DNA from: Isoetes taiwanensis | Taxonomy: Eukaryota > Streptophyta > Lycopodiopsida > Isoetales > Isoetaceae | DNA: 64,000 bases | Direction: 5' to 3' | NCBI GenBank assembly: GCA_021234155.1 | Contig: JAJEKV010000102.1 | Span: 800,456-864,455, forward strand | Shown: positions 23,643-33,290 of the stretch, piece after piece | How the letters are laid out: every line of letters begins with the position of its first letter | Numbering within the stretch: the stretch's first letter is position 1 | Made by a program: the position numbers and the translations under genes | Notes under the pieces: generated by a model | Seen by the model: the letters and a program-made list of their open reading frames with translations, nothing else | Database searches by the model: none | Told to the model about the DNA's origin: nothing

Positions 23643-25304
23643 TGTGACGTTCGGCATACGATATACGCGCCCGGGGCGTATCTGCGTCTTTGCCCTACGT
23701 CAGCGCACCGCCACTCCGGTGGCGATGTGCGCTAAGCGTGTAGCCGTGAGTAGCCCTAGGGGCAACTTGCCGAAATATGTGCAACTATTAATGTGCACAT
23801 TTTCCAATGTACACATTAATGTGGGCACACATTTCAAGTGGACACTTCATGCCAAGTGGGCCACACCCATAGGTGCAATTAATGTGCACATTTTCCAATG
23901 TACACATTAATGTGGGCACACATTTCCATGTGTGCACATTTGGCCACCTAGCTCTTAAAGGCAAGTGGGCCCATTTCCAATTATCCCACATGCCAAAGGG
24001 GATAATTGGAAACCCTAACCAACCCCTTGTCTATATAGGGTAGGAAACCCTAACTAGCCCAATTTTTCGATTTTAGGGCTTTAGAACTTCTGTTTTGGCT
24101 GCCTCAGCGACCAAACCGCATCCCGCACTCTGCACGGGAGAATTGCATCCTTAGTTTCTCTAGATTGAAGCGTTTCCGTAGGGATGGTCGAGGAGCTCGG
24201 TCGGGAGGAGGCCCTCAAGGATCGGTATTTGGCCAATTAGATAGTCTAAACCCTATTTTAGTCATTGTATCAAGTAGGTTTAGCCTATTAGATTGGCCAT
24301 AGCAGCCCTCTAGATCTCTAGATAGCAGATTCTAACTAAAGAACCTAACTCTATGTGTAGATTAGATCTTATTCTTTAGTTCTTACATGATGTATATGGA
24401 TGATGTATCTCTATGAACTCCTTGTATTGGGAAGGGGGGTAGAGACCTAAAGCTTTGTAGTTGATGCTCCTAGAGTAGCCTCTCTAGCACACCCAGATGC
24501 GGCTGTGCACAAGAGCCACACCGGTTGTGGGTGAAGGGGGCGGCCGGGCTTATAAGGAGGTTCGTGTTAGACTCTGAGCGATCCCTATGGTGTGTTAGTG
24601 CTCACGGGATCATTGTGACTAGGTCTAATGGCTTGCCCTTTGCGTGTGGGCAAGGCATGGGCTCGACTTCGTGAGGGTGGTGGAAATGACCTTCCATTGA
24701 GTTCAAGTCGAATCACGGGCAAAGGCCCTCTAGTCACACTGGAGTCGGCATGTAGATCTCGGAGGAGAGATCCCTACCTGCCCCATCGGAATGGGGAGAT
24801 GCAACCCAGGGATATAGCCCCTGGCTATGCATCCCGGGGGCCTACGTCAAGTCCCAACACTTTTCACCTACTCTGGGTGGTGTGCCCGGGGGGCGGATGG
24901 AGTGGACAACCCTAAGCCATGCTCCTATGCCACCAAATCCATTGCCGCTAGTGCAATGCGAACTCACGGAGACCCAAGCTGGTCATCCCTTGAGTCTCGA
25001 GCCTTGGGTAGGATTCCCTATGTGATGTGTTTGATCTTTGTCTATCTTGAAGATGTGGAGGACCATCCTTCGTGATGGTCATATGATGTTGATGTATGTG
25101 CTCTTGTGACATGTATGTTTACGCGCTTCCCTAGGTAGGCCCGGGGAGGCGGGGTGCAATGACCCTTCCACTCTTCCCCACTTTGGAACCGTCCACGTTT
25201 AGCGATTAACATGGAAAGCCCCAATATTAGCATGGAGCTGGTATGGGGGATGAACTCCTGTTTGTATACGGTGAGTGCACCGTATACGAGTAGGGGACGT
25301 CACA
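23643..25304 (+). repeat. 3' LTR of chromovirus
   Basis: 1662 bp, TGTGACG to CGTCACA. Followed at once by the AATAG duplication and then the LINE. Differences from the 5' LTR are mainly short insertions and deletions. Confidence 0.95.
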
Positions 25305-25309
25305 AATAG

Positions 25310-26346
25310 TGCTTCTGACTTCCTTGCTCAAGTCTATCGAGAGTTCTATCCGCCAATCCTTTCCGAGGTATCGTATCAAAGGCCTTGGAAAAATCAATGA
25401 AAGCTAGATACAAACTCTTTCTTGGTTCCTTAGCCTTTTCTATCAAAACTCTGAGGGTCAATGCATGGTCAAGGGTGCTATGATTCTTACGGAAACCAGC
25501 TTGACAAAGAGCGCGCTTATCATTTTCCTCAGCCCAATTACTCAATTTGCGTTCTAGCAGCCCGCCTAACAGTTTTGCAAAAGTGCTTCCAATCATAATC
25601 GTCCTGTAATTTCTGACATCCAGCTTGTTTCCTGATTTGTGAATAGGTACTACTTTGCATTCTGTCCATGCCTTAGGCAACCCTTGTCTCACTGCCAGAT
25701 TTAACTGTTTAGTTAACATACCAATCAATTCCTCTCCTCCCCATTTTACCAACTCGATTGTCATTCCTGTTACATCCGCTGCTTTACCATTACTCATTTC
25801 TGTTAGTTTATTTTGAACTTCATCAATTGAGAAAATATCTTCCGTAACTGGAAGTTGGGGCATAGGTTCAGCATCTGCCTTGAAATATAGCGATTCTACC
25901 ATGGTCAACAAATCGTCTACTTCTAGTCTTGTTTGCTGCGTTTTCTCCGACAGTTTATTCCAAAAAGTTTTTGGTTTTAAAAGAAACAGGGATTCAAGCT
26001 TACCTTGCCTTTGTGCAAAGAAGAGCCTCTTCTTTTTCCGAATTAACATTTTGTACCATCGTGGCTTTACTCGGCATCCCATTGGAAGATTGTCTCTAGC
26101 TTTTTGGCATTCCAAGTCCCACCAACCATTACAAGGTCTACCCGATAAACGCTTCTTTGTCTTCCCAAACACAATTTCTGCTGCCCTTATCATAGATGAT
26201 GTCAGCAGCTCCGAATCTTTTTGCAATAATCCTGTCCAATCTACCTGATGAAGTGTCTGCTGCAATACCTTTTTATAATCATTACTCTTATCATAGTCTA
26301 AACGCAGTTTTGGAATAAATTCTTGATTCCAATTTGTCTTTTGCAC
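25310..26346 (-). pseudogene. LINE ORF2, linker and N-terminal reverse transcriptase
   Basis: A long clean frame (about 345 residues) starts in the region between endonuclease and RT, comparable with the frame at 63.28-64.0 kb, and runs into RT fingers and palm. Visible motifs: GWWDLECQKAR near residue 75-85, KVVPIHKSGN, NYRTIMIGSTFAKLL, QAGFRKNHSTLDHAL and FIDFSKAFDTIPR, carrying the first palm Asp. The frame is then cut at 25310 by the chromovirus insertion, which supplies the last residues and stop. The absence of stops here, unlike the host exons, points to a younger insertion. Confidence 0.85.
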
Positions 26347-26412
26347 TTGGGGCTGCTAGCCTCTATATAACGGCCGAAGGTCAAATTTGCATATTGTATA
26401 ACCGGGAAGTCA

Positions 26413-27155
26413 AAGTTTGGAGAATTGGTGAGTGAGATATAAGTCTGTTAGCAATTGTTTGCACTGTCTTTTGCATGAGTAGTCTAATAGTACTAGCTGG
26501 TGATTGAGTGTTGCTTTCTACATGTGTAGGAACTAGACATTCAGTCAAGATCTAGCCGAAGGAGAGGAAGGGTTCGTAGGTTGAAATACACTTGGAAGTC
26601 AGCTCAGGCAATCCATTGATCAGGAAGAGAGTGGCAGATAGCAAAGACCAGCCTTGCAAGCAATTTACCCCATGCTCGTGCCTCTTTAAATGTGAAAAAC
26701 AATGCTCTTGTTTACGGAATGGCACATGTTATGAAAAATATTGTAGGTAAGAACCCAGTTATAGGGAGCATTTTTTATCCGATGGTATTCCAACACCATT
26801 TATTCTTTTGTGGAGGCTTGTTATAGTTGCTCGAATGGATGCAAGAACTGCTTCAGACGCTGCCATTGTGCTAAGAGTTAGTGTTGTGGCAGACAGTGTC
26901 CCTGCTTTGCTACTGGCAGGGAGTGTGATCCAGATGTTTGTAGAGATTTCTGGGTTGCGTAAGATTCTTATCTTATTATATATTGTTATTTTAGACTACA
27001 TTGAAGCGTGCAAAAATAATGGTGAATAAAGCTTATTTGCTAGATGTAGCTTAAAGCATATGTAGATGTGGAGATGGGATGTTGGGACATCCTCCCCGCG
27101 AGGTGAAGATTATCAATGCCATAACATGAAGTTGCTTTTGAAGCAGCAATAGAAG
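26413..27155 (+). pseudogene. E(z): E(z) exons: basic linker and CXC domain
   Basis: Four exon pieces: 26413-26427, 26530-26746, 26827-26958 and 27066-27155, with GT/AG introns of 102, 80 and 107 bp. They encode RRRGRVRRLKYTWKSA, then CSCLFKCEKQCSCLRNGTCY, then CSNGCKNCFRRCHCAKS, then CCGRQCPCFATGRECDPDVC: the zinc-binding CXC (pre-SET) domain of E(z). After this, CGDGMLGHPPR leads towards NMKLLLKQQ at the SET entry. Damage: a frameshift near 26600-26616, TAG at 26879-26881 in the slot of a conserved Gln (CAG), a one-base shift near 27100, and a second TAG (27150-27152) again in a Gln slot. Introns and splice borders are well preserved. Confidence 0.9.
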
Positions 27156-27210
27156 GTATTGTGTGTTGTTTTGTAAGCAGAAACACATATGGCAACTCCA
27201 TGGTAGGAAA

Positions 27211-29868
27211 TGTGACGCTCCCTGAATATATACGGCGCTCCGGACGTATACATACAGGGACTTCCCCCTCCGATGGCAATCGGCTCACCATGAGCAGGGC
27301 CCTCCGTCTAACTCGGACCATCCATAGAAAGATGCCCGGGTGAAGGACACGGAGGTGTCATTCGGCCCACACCTTCAATGGGACTCCTAAGTCGCAGAAG
27401 CGTGAATACATGTTAGCATACAACATAAATCATACATAATTAACCACCACGAAGGGTGGCACATCCATCCAAGTACTAACGGCAAAGAAGATGCATCTAA
27501 TCCTAAGGAAAACACCCCAAACCCTAGGTTCTATCCCGGCTCAGACACCTGTGAGGATGGACTAACGGCTCGGTCTCAAGAGATCAGCAGACAGAGGTAT
27601 AACCTGGCATTGGCTGGCATAGAACAGTGGCTAGGGTAGTCCACTCCATCCGCTCCTCCCACCATTGCACACTTTGGATAAATTTGAATCAAGCTGTGGC
27701 GCCATTGTAGCCTTCCGGAGATGCAATCCCAAGGAATCACCCTTCGGGACTACTTCGGGTTACATCTCCCCGGTCCCCTTCCAGAGTCGCAGTGAATCCA
27801 TGGGTGAGCTAGAGGACACGTGCCGCATCAGCGACCCCCCATCCGTACCCGACCTACTCCCCTAACTTTATCTTCAAAGTACAGGATGATCACACCACTG
27901 TACCCGAGGAGTGTCGATCCATACCCCGCCCTCAAGTGGCCAGACTATTAGGCCTAGCTCCCTTAGAAGGAGTCCACGCGTAGCCTTTTATGCTCCGGTG
28001 AGACCCCACCCCACACTTCATCACCGGCCCTTATCGGTGCTTCAATGATGCCATAGATTCCACAGCTTCGGTGGGATCTTGTACCAGAGCCGCATCTAAT
28101 GGGAATATCTGAGGGCTCTATCTAGGAGCATACTACAATACATGGGTTCAAAGGTCTCTACCCCGTAATCCCCATCTTGGTGCTAACTAAACAAAGAACT
28201 ACTAAACCATCAACCAAAGCACTTGAGACTAGAGATAAGAATACTCACCATATCAATCAAGGGTTATCCTAATACGTAAACCCAGAGAGAAAAAGAGAGA
28301 ACACACCACAGAGCTATGCGATAGATCAACAAAAGCAACCTACCGACTAACCGTCAAATCGGGTCTTGGGGCTGCTCCATCTCGACTAATTTGAAGGATG
28401 CTGGTTTGCTAATTCTCCTCCTCCATCTCCAATTTTGCTCCTAATTCAATTGAGGGGCCAAAAAGCCTAATTTGGGTGTCCCAATTGGAAACCCCCGCCC
28501 AATCGATTTGGGCGGGTGGCATGTCATTAATTAACTAATTAAACTAATTAGGTTAATTAAGACAAAAAAATACCCTTAATTAGGTTTTTTGGAATTTAAC
28601 ATGCAGCTAAATTAATCCCTTTTGCCTCAACCCCTAGGTTAACACACCCCATGGTGGTGTTGACCTACTATGTGTGTCGGTATATTTATATGTATATTTG
28701 TTGATCATACACCGCAAGGGGTATGTTAACCTGGGGTTGGCCTAAAGGGTTGAGTGCTACAAAATTAATAAAACCTAGTAAGTTTTGTCTTAATTAACCC
28801 CTTGATTGATATGGTGAGTATTCTTATCTCTAGTCTCCTCGGCGGGTTTGGTTGATGGTTTAGTAGTTCTTTGCTTAGTTAGCACTTCGGAGATGGGGAT
28901 TATGGGGGTAGAGACCGAACCCATGTATTGTAGTATGCTCCTAGATAGAGCCCTGTGATATTCCCATTAGATGCGGCAGGTACAAGATCCCACCGAGCCA
29001 TGGAATCTATGGCATCATTGAAGCACCGATAAGGGGCCGTAGGTGATGAAGTGTGGGGGTGGGGTCTCGGCCAGCAAGCATAAAAAGGCTACGTGGACTA
29101 GGCCTTCAATGAGCTAGGCCTAATAGTCGGTCACTTGAGGGCCGGGTATGGATCCGACACTCGGCAGGATCATCCCGCACTTTGAAGATAAAGTTAGGGG
29201 GAGTAGGTCGGGCACGGATGCGGGGCCGGATGCGGCACGCGGTCCTCTAGCTCACCCATGGATTCACCGCGACTGGAAGGGGACACTTCTCCGGCCTCAT
29301 CTCGGACCGGGAGATGTAAACCGGAGGTAGTCCGGAAGGGTGATTCCTTGGGATTGCATCTCCGAAAGGCTACAATGGCGCCATAGCTTGATTCAGCCTA
29401 TCTGCAAAGTGTGCACAGGAGGAGCGGATGGAGTGGACTACCCTAGCCACTGTTCTATGCCAGCCAACGCCAGGTTATACCTCTGTCTGGTGATCTCTTG
29501 AGACCGAGCACTTAGTCCATCCTCACAGGAGTCTGAGCCGGGGTAGAACCTGGGGTTTGGGGTGTTTTCCTTAGGATTAGATGCATCTTCTTTGCCGTTA
29601 GTACTTGGATGGATGTGCCACCCTTCGTGGTGGTTATTTATGTATGATTTATGTTGTATGCTAACATGTATTCATGCTTCCGCGACTTAGGGAGTCCCAT
29701 TGAAGCGCGGGCAGAATGACACCTCCTCGTGGTCCTTCACCCGCATCTTTTCTATGGATGGTCGAGGTTAGGCAGGAGGGCCCTCATGCCATGGTGAGCG
29801 ATTGCCATGGAGGAGGAAGTCCCACAATGTATATGTCCCGGCCATATATATATTGAGGGAGCGTCCAC
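27211..29868. mobile_element. 2.66-kb palindromic element of two inverted LTR-like arms
   Basis: The left arm starts TGTGACGCTCCCTGAATATA; the right end is its inverted match (...ATTGAGGGAGCGTCCAC). The arms mirror each other for more than 1 kb each, for example CTCACCATATCAATCAAGGG (from about 28246) against CCTTGATTGATATGGTGAG (from about 28801). The centre is near 28.67-28.72 kb. The left arm has about 300 bp (28265-28560) that the right arm lacks. Each arm resembles a diverged relative of the chromovirus LTR (shared GGATGGAGTGGAC and AACATGTATTCATGCTTCC regions). I see no coding capacity and no clean target duplication. It fills an E(z) intron. Confidence 0.8.
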
Positions 29869-29986
29869 GAAAAGGAATGGTGATCCACAGGGGAGTGGCC
29901 ACATGGGAGATGTTTTAGAATCTTATTATTCTATTTTATCAGTGAAAGTTTCATGCTCACGTTTCAGATGCAATAATTGTCTCCAG

Positions 29987-30634
29987 GTTCTTTTGGGAAG
30001 ATCTGATGTTGCTAGATGGGGAGCATTGTTGAAGGTAAAACCCAGATTTTGCTTTGATTAATTTTTAGTTTTTAATGTGCACTTATTGCAAGCAAAGCCC
30101 AGTCAATAAACACGAATATCTTGGAGAGTGTACTGGAGAACTTATATCGCATCGGGAAGCCGATAAACGAGGGAAGATTTACAATCAGGAAAATTCCAGT
30201 TTTCTCTTTAATCTTAATGACCATGTTCGAAAGCGTTAATAATTTAGGATACTGTTGCAGAAGATTATACTTCTTATTTGTGTGCTTGTTGATGCAGTAC
30301 GTCTTAGATGCATGTCGCAAAGGTGATAAACTCAAATTTGCAAATCATTCTCCAAATCCAAATTGCTATGCAACGATAATAAATATATTTATTAGATGCT
30401 GAAAAACATTAGACCATGTGCTTTAATGGCTTGTTTTTATTGGTCAGGTCACTATGGTTGATGGAGACCACAGTAGGTATATTTGCGAAAGAAAAAATAA
30501 AGGCTGGAGAAGAGCTATTCTATTATCATCGTTATGAGCCTGATCGTGCCCCAATATGGGCCCGAAAACCAGAAGATGGCCCAAAGCATGATGATGTGGG
30601 CAATAGTTCAGTCGGGCTCAAAAAGACTGCATAA
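29987..30634 (+). pseudogene. E(z): E(z) exons: SET domain and C-terminus
   Basis: Exons 29987-30034 (VLLGRSDVARWGALLK), 30093-30224 ([20 protein letters not shown] to NLNDH), 30298-about 30380 ([25 protein letters not shown]) and 30448-30634. The NHS-NPNC cofactor motif is present. Unusual: the conserved GWGAF reads RWGAL, EYTGE reads ECTGE, and the family's LFYDYRY reads LFYYHRY, replacing the catalytic-region Tyr with His. The donor after PNPNCYA is not a GT, and a 1-2 nt change near 30470-30476 shifts the last exon, whose remaining frame (GIFAKEKIKAGEELFYY...) is otherwise clean to TAA. The final residues match the usual short post-SET tail. Confidence 0.9.
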
Positions 30635-30943
30635 CATTATGGATCAAAAAATATTATAAAGATGGCAATTTCCACAGAATTCTCCATAACTAGTCTTATG
30701 TATATTGTCAGGTCACATAGTGTGGAATTGATTTAAGCCACTTTACCCTCGGGCCATTGAGGGCAACCCTCAGTCTTGTGACACCTTGTTTATATGTAGT
30801 TCCCTTGATAGTTCAAATTGTGGTATAAGACCTTTGATTGTATTATGGGACCCTATGGTTTAACTTTAAAGTTCATGAGGAAACTCAAAAGTGGATTATA
30901 CAAGATCTTAGATTTAGATCTAGTGATATTTGTTCAAAGGAAG

Positions 30944-30944
<1 letters not shown>

Positions 30945-31011
<67 letters not shown>

Positions 31012-31033
31012 TAGATAGATAGATTAGATAGAC
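30945..31033. repeat. (GATA)n microsatellite
   Basis: About 22 near-perfect GATA/ATAG tetranucleotides just downstream of the E(z) stop, slightly degenerate at the right end. Simple replication-slippage repeat. Confidence 0.95.
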
Positions 31034-31165
31034 TTTTTGCGTCCACAGAGACCAAATTGGCCATGGGATCTAAACAACAAAAGGGTATGGAAGCCCAAAA
31101 AGTATAAAGTTAATGCTCATGCTAATTGTAATTTGTGCTACTTAAATTATCTTGGTCAAAGGATT

Positions 31166-32629
31166 TGTGGCGTTCGATCACGATATCACGGTCTCAAAGG
31201 CGTATCTGATCTTGCCAGATCCGCAGCGTGCTGCGCCATTCAATTGGCGTGTATGCGCCCGGCGTGGTAACCAAGCAAGGGAAGCCCTGGGGGGCAACTT
31301 GCAAGGTCGCGCACACTAGCAATGTGCACACCTTAAACCTTTAATCCATTAAGGGCGGACCAAGAGTCATGGAAACCCTAAACCTAACCTATGTAAGGTA
31401 ACCAAACCCTAATTCTTCCCTTTAAGTCCACGAACCTTAGAGCTCCGGTTTGGGTGCACGAGGAGTCAAATCCAACTCCCAAGATGCGCGTGCGCCCTAG
31501 CTTCGTCGGTTGCCTTCGGCCCATCCCCAAAGCGAAACGGTGACATGGGCGCATTAGGATCAAGAGGAGTGAACCGGGGATCAGGTATTTAGTGATTTAA
31601 TAGCCTAAAAGCGTATTCCGACCATCTAACCAATAGGTTTAGCCTATTAAATTGACCTTAGTAGCCAAGCGGATCCCAAGATTGACCCTAACTAAAGAAC
31701 CTAACTCTATGATATAGATTAGTTCTTATTCTTTAGTTCTATGATGATGTGATGGATGGATGAATTACGTGGACTCATTGTATTGGGAAGGGGTAGAGAC
31801 TTAAAGCTTAGTAGTTGATGCTCCAGCTAGTCCCTCTTAGTGCATTACTAGATTTAGGCACATTGTGTACAAGAACCACACACAGTTGTGGGTGAAGGGG
31901 CCAGGCGGCTCAGGAAGGAGGTTAGTGTCACGACTCTTGGCCCGATCCCTACCGTGTGTAAAGTCTCCCCGGGGATCAATGTAGACTAGGTCTAATGGCT
32001 TGCCACCGAGTGTGGGTAAGGCATGGGCTTGACACCCGTGGAGTGGTGTTCACTTTCCCGGTGGGTTAAGTCGAATAAGGGCGGTGGCCCTCTAGTCACC
32101 TTGAGTCGGCATGGAGACCTACGGTGGGGAGTGATCCCTAGCAGCCCCATCGGGCGGGGGAGATGCAACCCGGGGAATAGCCCCTTTGGCTATGCATCCG
32201 TGAGACTCTGGTCGGTCCCAACACTCTTCAACCTACTACGCAAAGTGTGCCGCGGGGAGGCGGATGGAGTGGACAACCCTATGCCATGTTCTCATGCCGG
32301 TAAAATCCATTGTCATGATTAAATGCGCAATGAACACTTGAACGGAGACCCAATGGAGTCGTCATTCCCCGGAGTCTGAGCCTTGGGTAGAACCCACTTT
32401 GTCTATCACGGATGTTGATGTGTCACCCTTCAAGGTGGATATGTGATGATTATGTGTATGGATATGTATGTTTTAACTTCCATGACTAGGTAGGCCCTCA
32501 GGAGGCGGGGTAAAATGACCCCTTCACTCTTCCCCTTGGGGATCGATGCGATTCACGATGATATGTGGAGGGCCTCAGATCGGCATGGAGCTAGTATGGG
32601 GGATGAACTCCCCGTTTGTATACGGCACA
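31166..32629 (+). repeat. solo LTR related to the chromovirus LTR
   Basis: Starts TGTGGCGTTCGATC and ends TTTGTATACGGCACA. It shares with the chromovirus LTRs a common order of blocks: the CCTAGGGGGCAACTTGC-like block, GATTAG-rich middle, TTGTATTGGGAAGGGG, GGATGGAGTGGACAACCCTA and CTAGGTAGGCCC. No internal region or second copy adjoins it. Flanking bases give no clear duplication. It is about 200 bp shorter than the chromovirus LTRs. Confidence 0.8.
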
Positions 32630-32631
32630 AC

Positions 32632-33290
32632 AAGAGAATGAACATTTAGCGGCGTGGGCTTGCGGCGTCCCGAGTCCGCGTGGCGTCGCCCAATTAACGT
32701 GACCATCGCGGCGTCAGTCACGCGTCGCCACCCAGATCTGCGTCGCGCATGGCGTCGCCGGCGTCGACATCGTGGCGTGGCGATCTGTCCACGCTTGTGG
32801 GCGCTTCGCGCCCGGTGGGCAACGGTGTCACGCAGGCGGATGCTACGGCCACGTCCGCGTCGCCGCGACGTCTGAAATACTTGGCCCATCATCCACGCCC
32901 GGGTGGACTTGAAGCACCAGTGGAGGACGGGTGTTACGCCCGGCCGGATGCTTGCGGCGTCCGTCGCGCCTGCGGCGTCTGTGCCCAGCCCATCTGTCCG
33001 CGCCCGGTGGACTTGTGCGCTGGTGGGCGGCGGTAATCTCACCAGCGAACGATATGACCGTCGATGCGTATGTGGCGTATATGACACGTCGATGCGATAT
33101 GTGGCATGTGATGTATGTGACATGTCGATGCATTATATGTGGCGTATGTGATGTATATGACACGTCAAATACGTTATATGTGGCGGTATGTGACACGCGT
33201 CGGTATGTATATGTGCTTGGTATGTGACATATATGACCGTCGATGCGTATATGTGGCGTAGAAGGGTCGCATTGTGGCGTATATTTTTTA
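32632..33290. repeat. CpG-rich block with degenerate minisatellite
   Basis: GC-rich sequence full of CGTCG, GGCGT and CGCG words. From about 33045 to 33290 it becomes a degenerate tandem repeat built on ATGACACGTCGATGCG and TATATGTGGCG units of roughly 30-45 bp. Many overlapping frames exist on both strands but none looks like a protein. A similar block lies at 37.75-38.15 kb. Confidence 0.65.

Larger units (their letters stand above)
11946..25304 (+). mobile_element. Ty3/gypsy chromovirus, full structure, 13.36 kb
   Basis: A complete LTR retrotransposon: two direct LTRs beginning TGTGACG and the right one ending CGTCACA, an initiator-Met-type primer site, two extra ORFs, gag, protease, RT, RNase H, integrase, chromodomain and a polypurine tract, all on the + strand. 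It is flanked by a perfect 5-bp duplication AATAG (11941-11945 and 25305-25309). It lies inside the minus-strand LINE, so it arrived after it. All long internal frames are broken by small indels, so the copy is not autonomous as sequenced. The chromodomain plus domain order RT-RH-IN places it among chromoviruses. Confidence 0.95.
10600..26412 (-). mobile_element. 5'-truncated LINE inserted in an E(z) exon (itself split by a chromovirus)
   Basis: A minus-strand non-LTR element. Its 3' tail is a (TTA)n tract (plus strand 10600-10632), and its coding part reads from about 26346 to 25310 and resumes at 11940 to 10678. It is flanked by near-identical 12-13 bp copies of AAGTTTGGAGAAT (10588-10599 and 26413-26425, one-base indel), a target-site duplication of LINE length. 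The left end of its protein (plus-strand right) begins just after where an endonuclease domain would end, so it is 5'-truncated, as is common for LINEs. The 62 bases 26351-26412 are non-coding and presumed part of the element or filler. Confidence 0.8.
10028..30634 (+). pseudogene. E(z): E(z)-type Polycomb histone H3K27 methyltransferase gene, TE-disrupted
   Basis: This is the C-terminal two thirds of a plant Enhancer-of-zeste gene (CLF/SWN type), the PRC2 subunit that methylates H3K27. Segments appear in family order on one strand: SANT domain (10028-10293 plus 10541-10599), basic linker RRRGRVRRLKYTWKSA (from 26530), CXC cysteine-rich domain (to 27155), SET domain (29987-30634) and the final TAA. 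Short introns of about 60-110 bp with GT/AG borders remain. It is broken: a LINE sits in the second SANT exon, a chromovirus sits in that LINE, and a palindromic element fills an intron. It also has three premature stops and at least three frameshifts. The N-terminal exons are not visible. Identity is secure; loss of function is strongly inferred. Confidence 0.9.

Noticed and set aside
26879-27152. Alternative nuclear code with TAG read as Gln
   Set aside because: Both E(z) TAGs sit in Gln slots, but the same gene also has a TGA and several frameshifts, and the long LINE frames contain no internal TAG. Ordinary decay explains it better.
27211-29868. A TIR DNA transposon with a transposase
   Set aside because: The arms are LTR-like and meet near the centre, leaving no room for a gene; no transposase motif seen.
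32575-33227. Many overlapping frames on both strands in the CpG-rich block
   Set aside because: They arise from low stop frequency in GC-rich repeats; Arg/Ala/His-biased translations without motifs.
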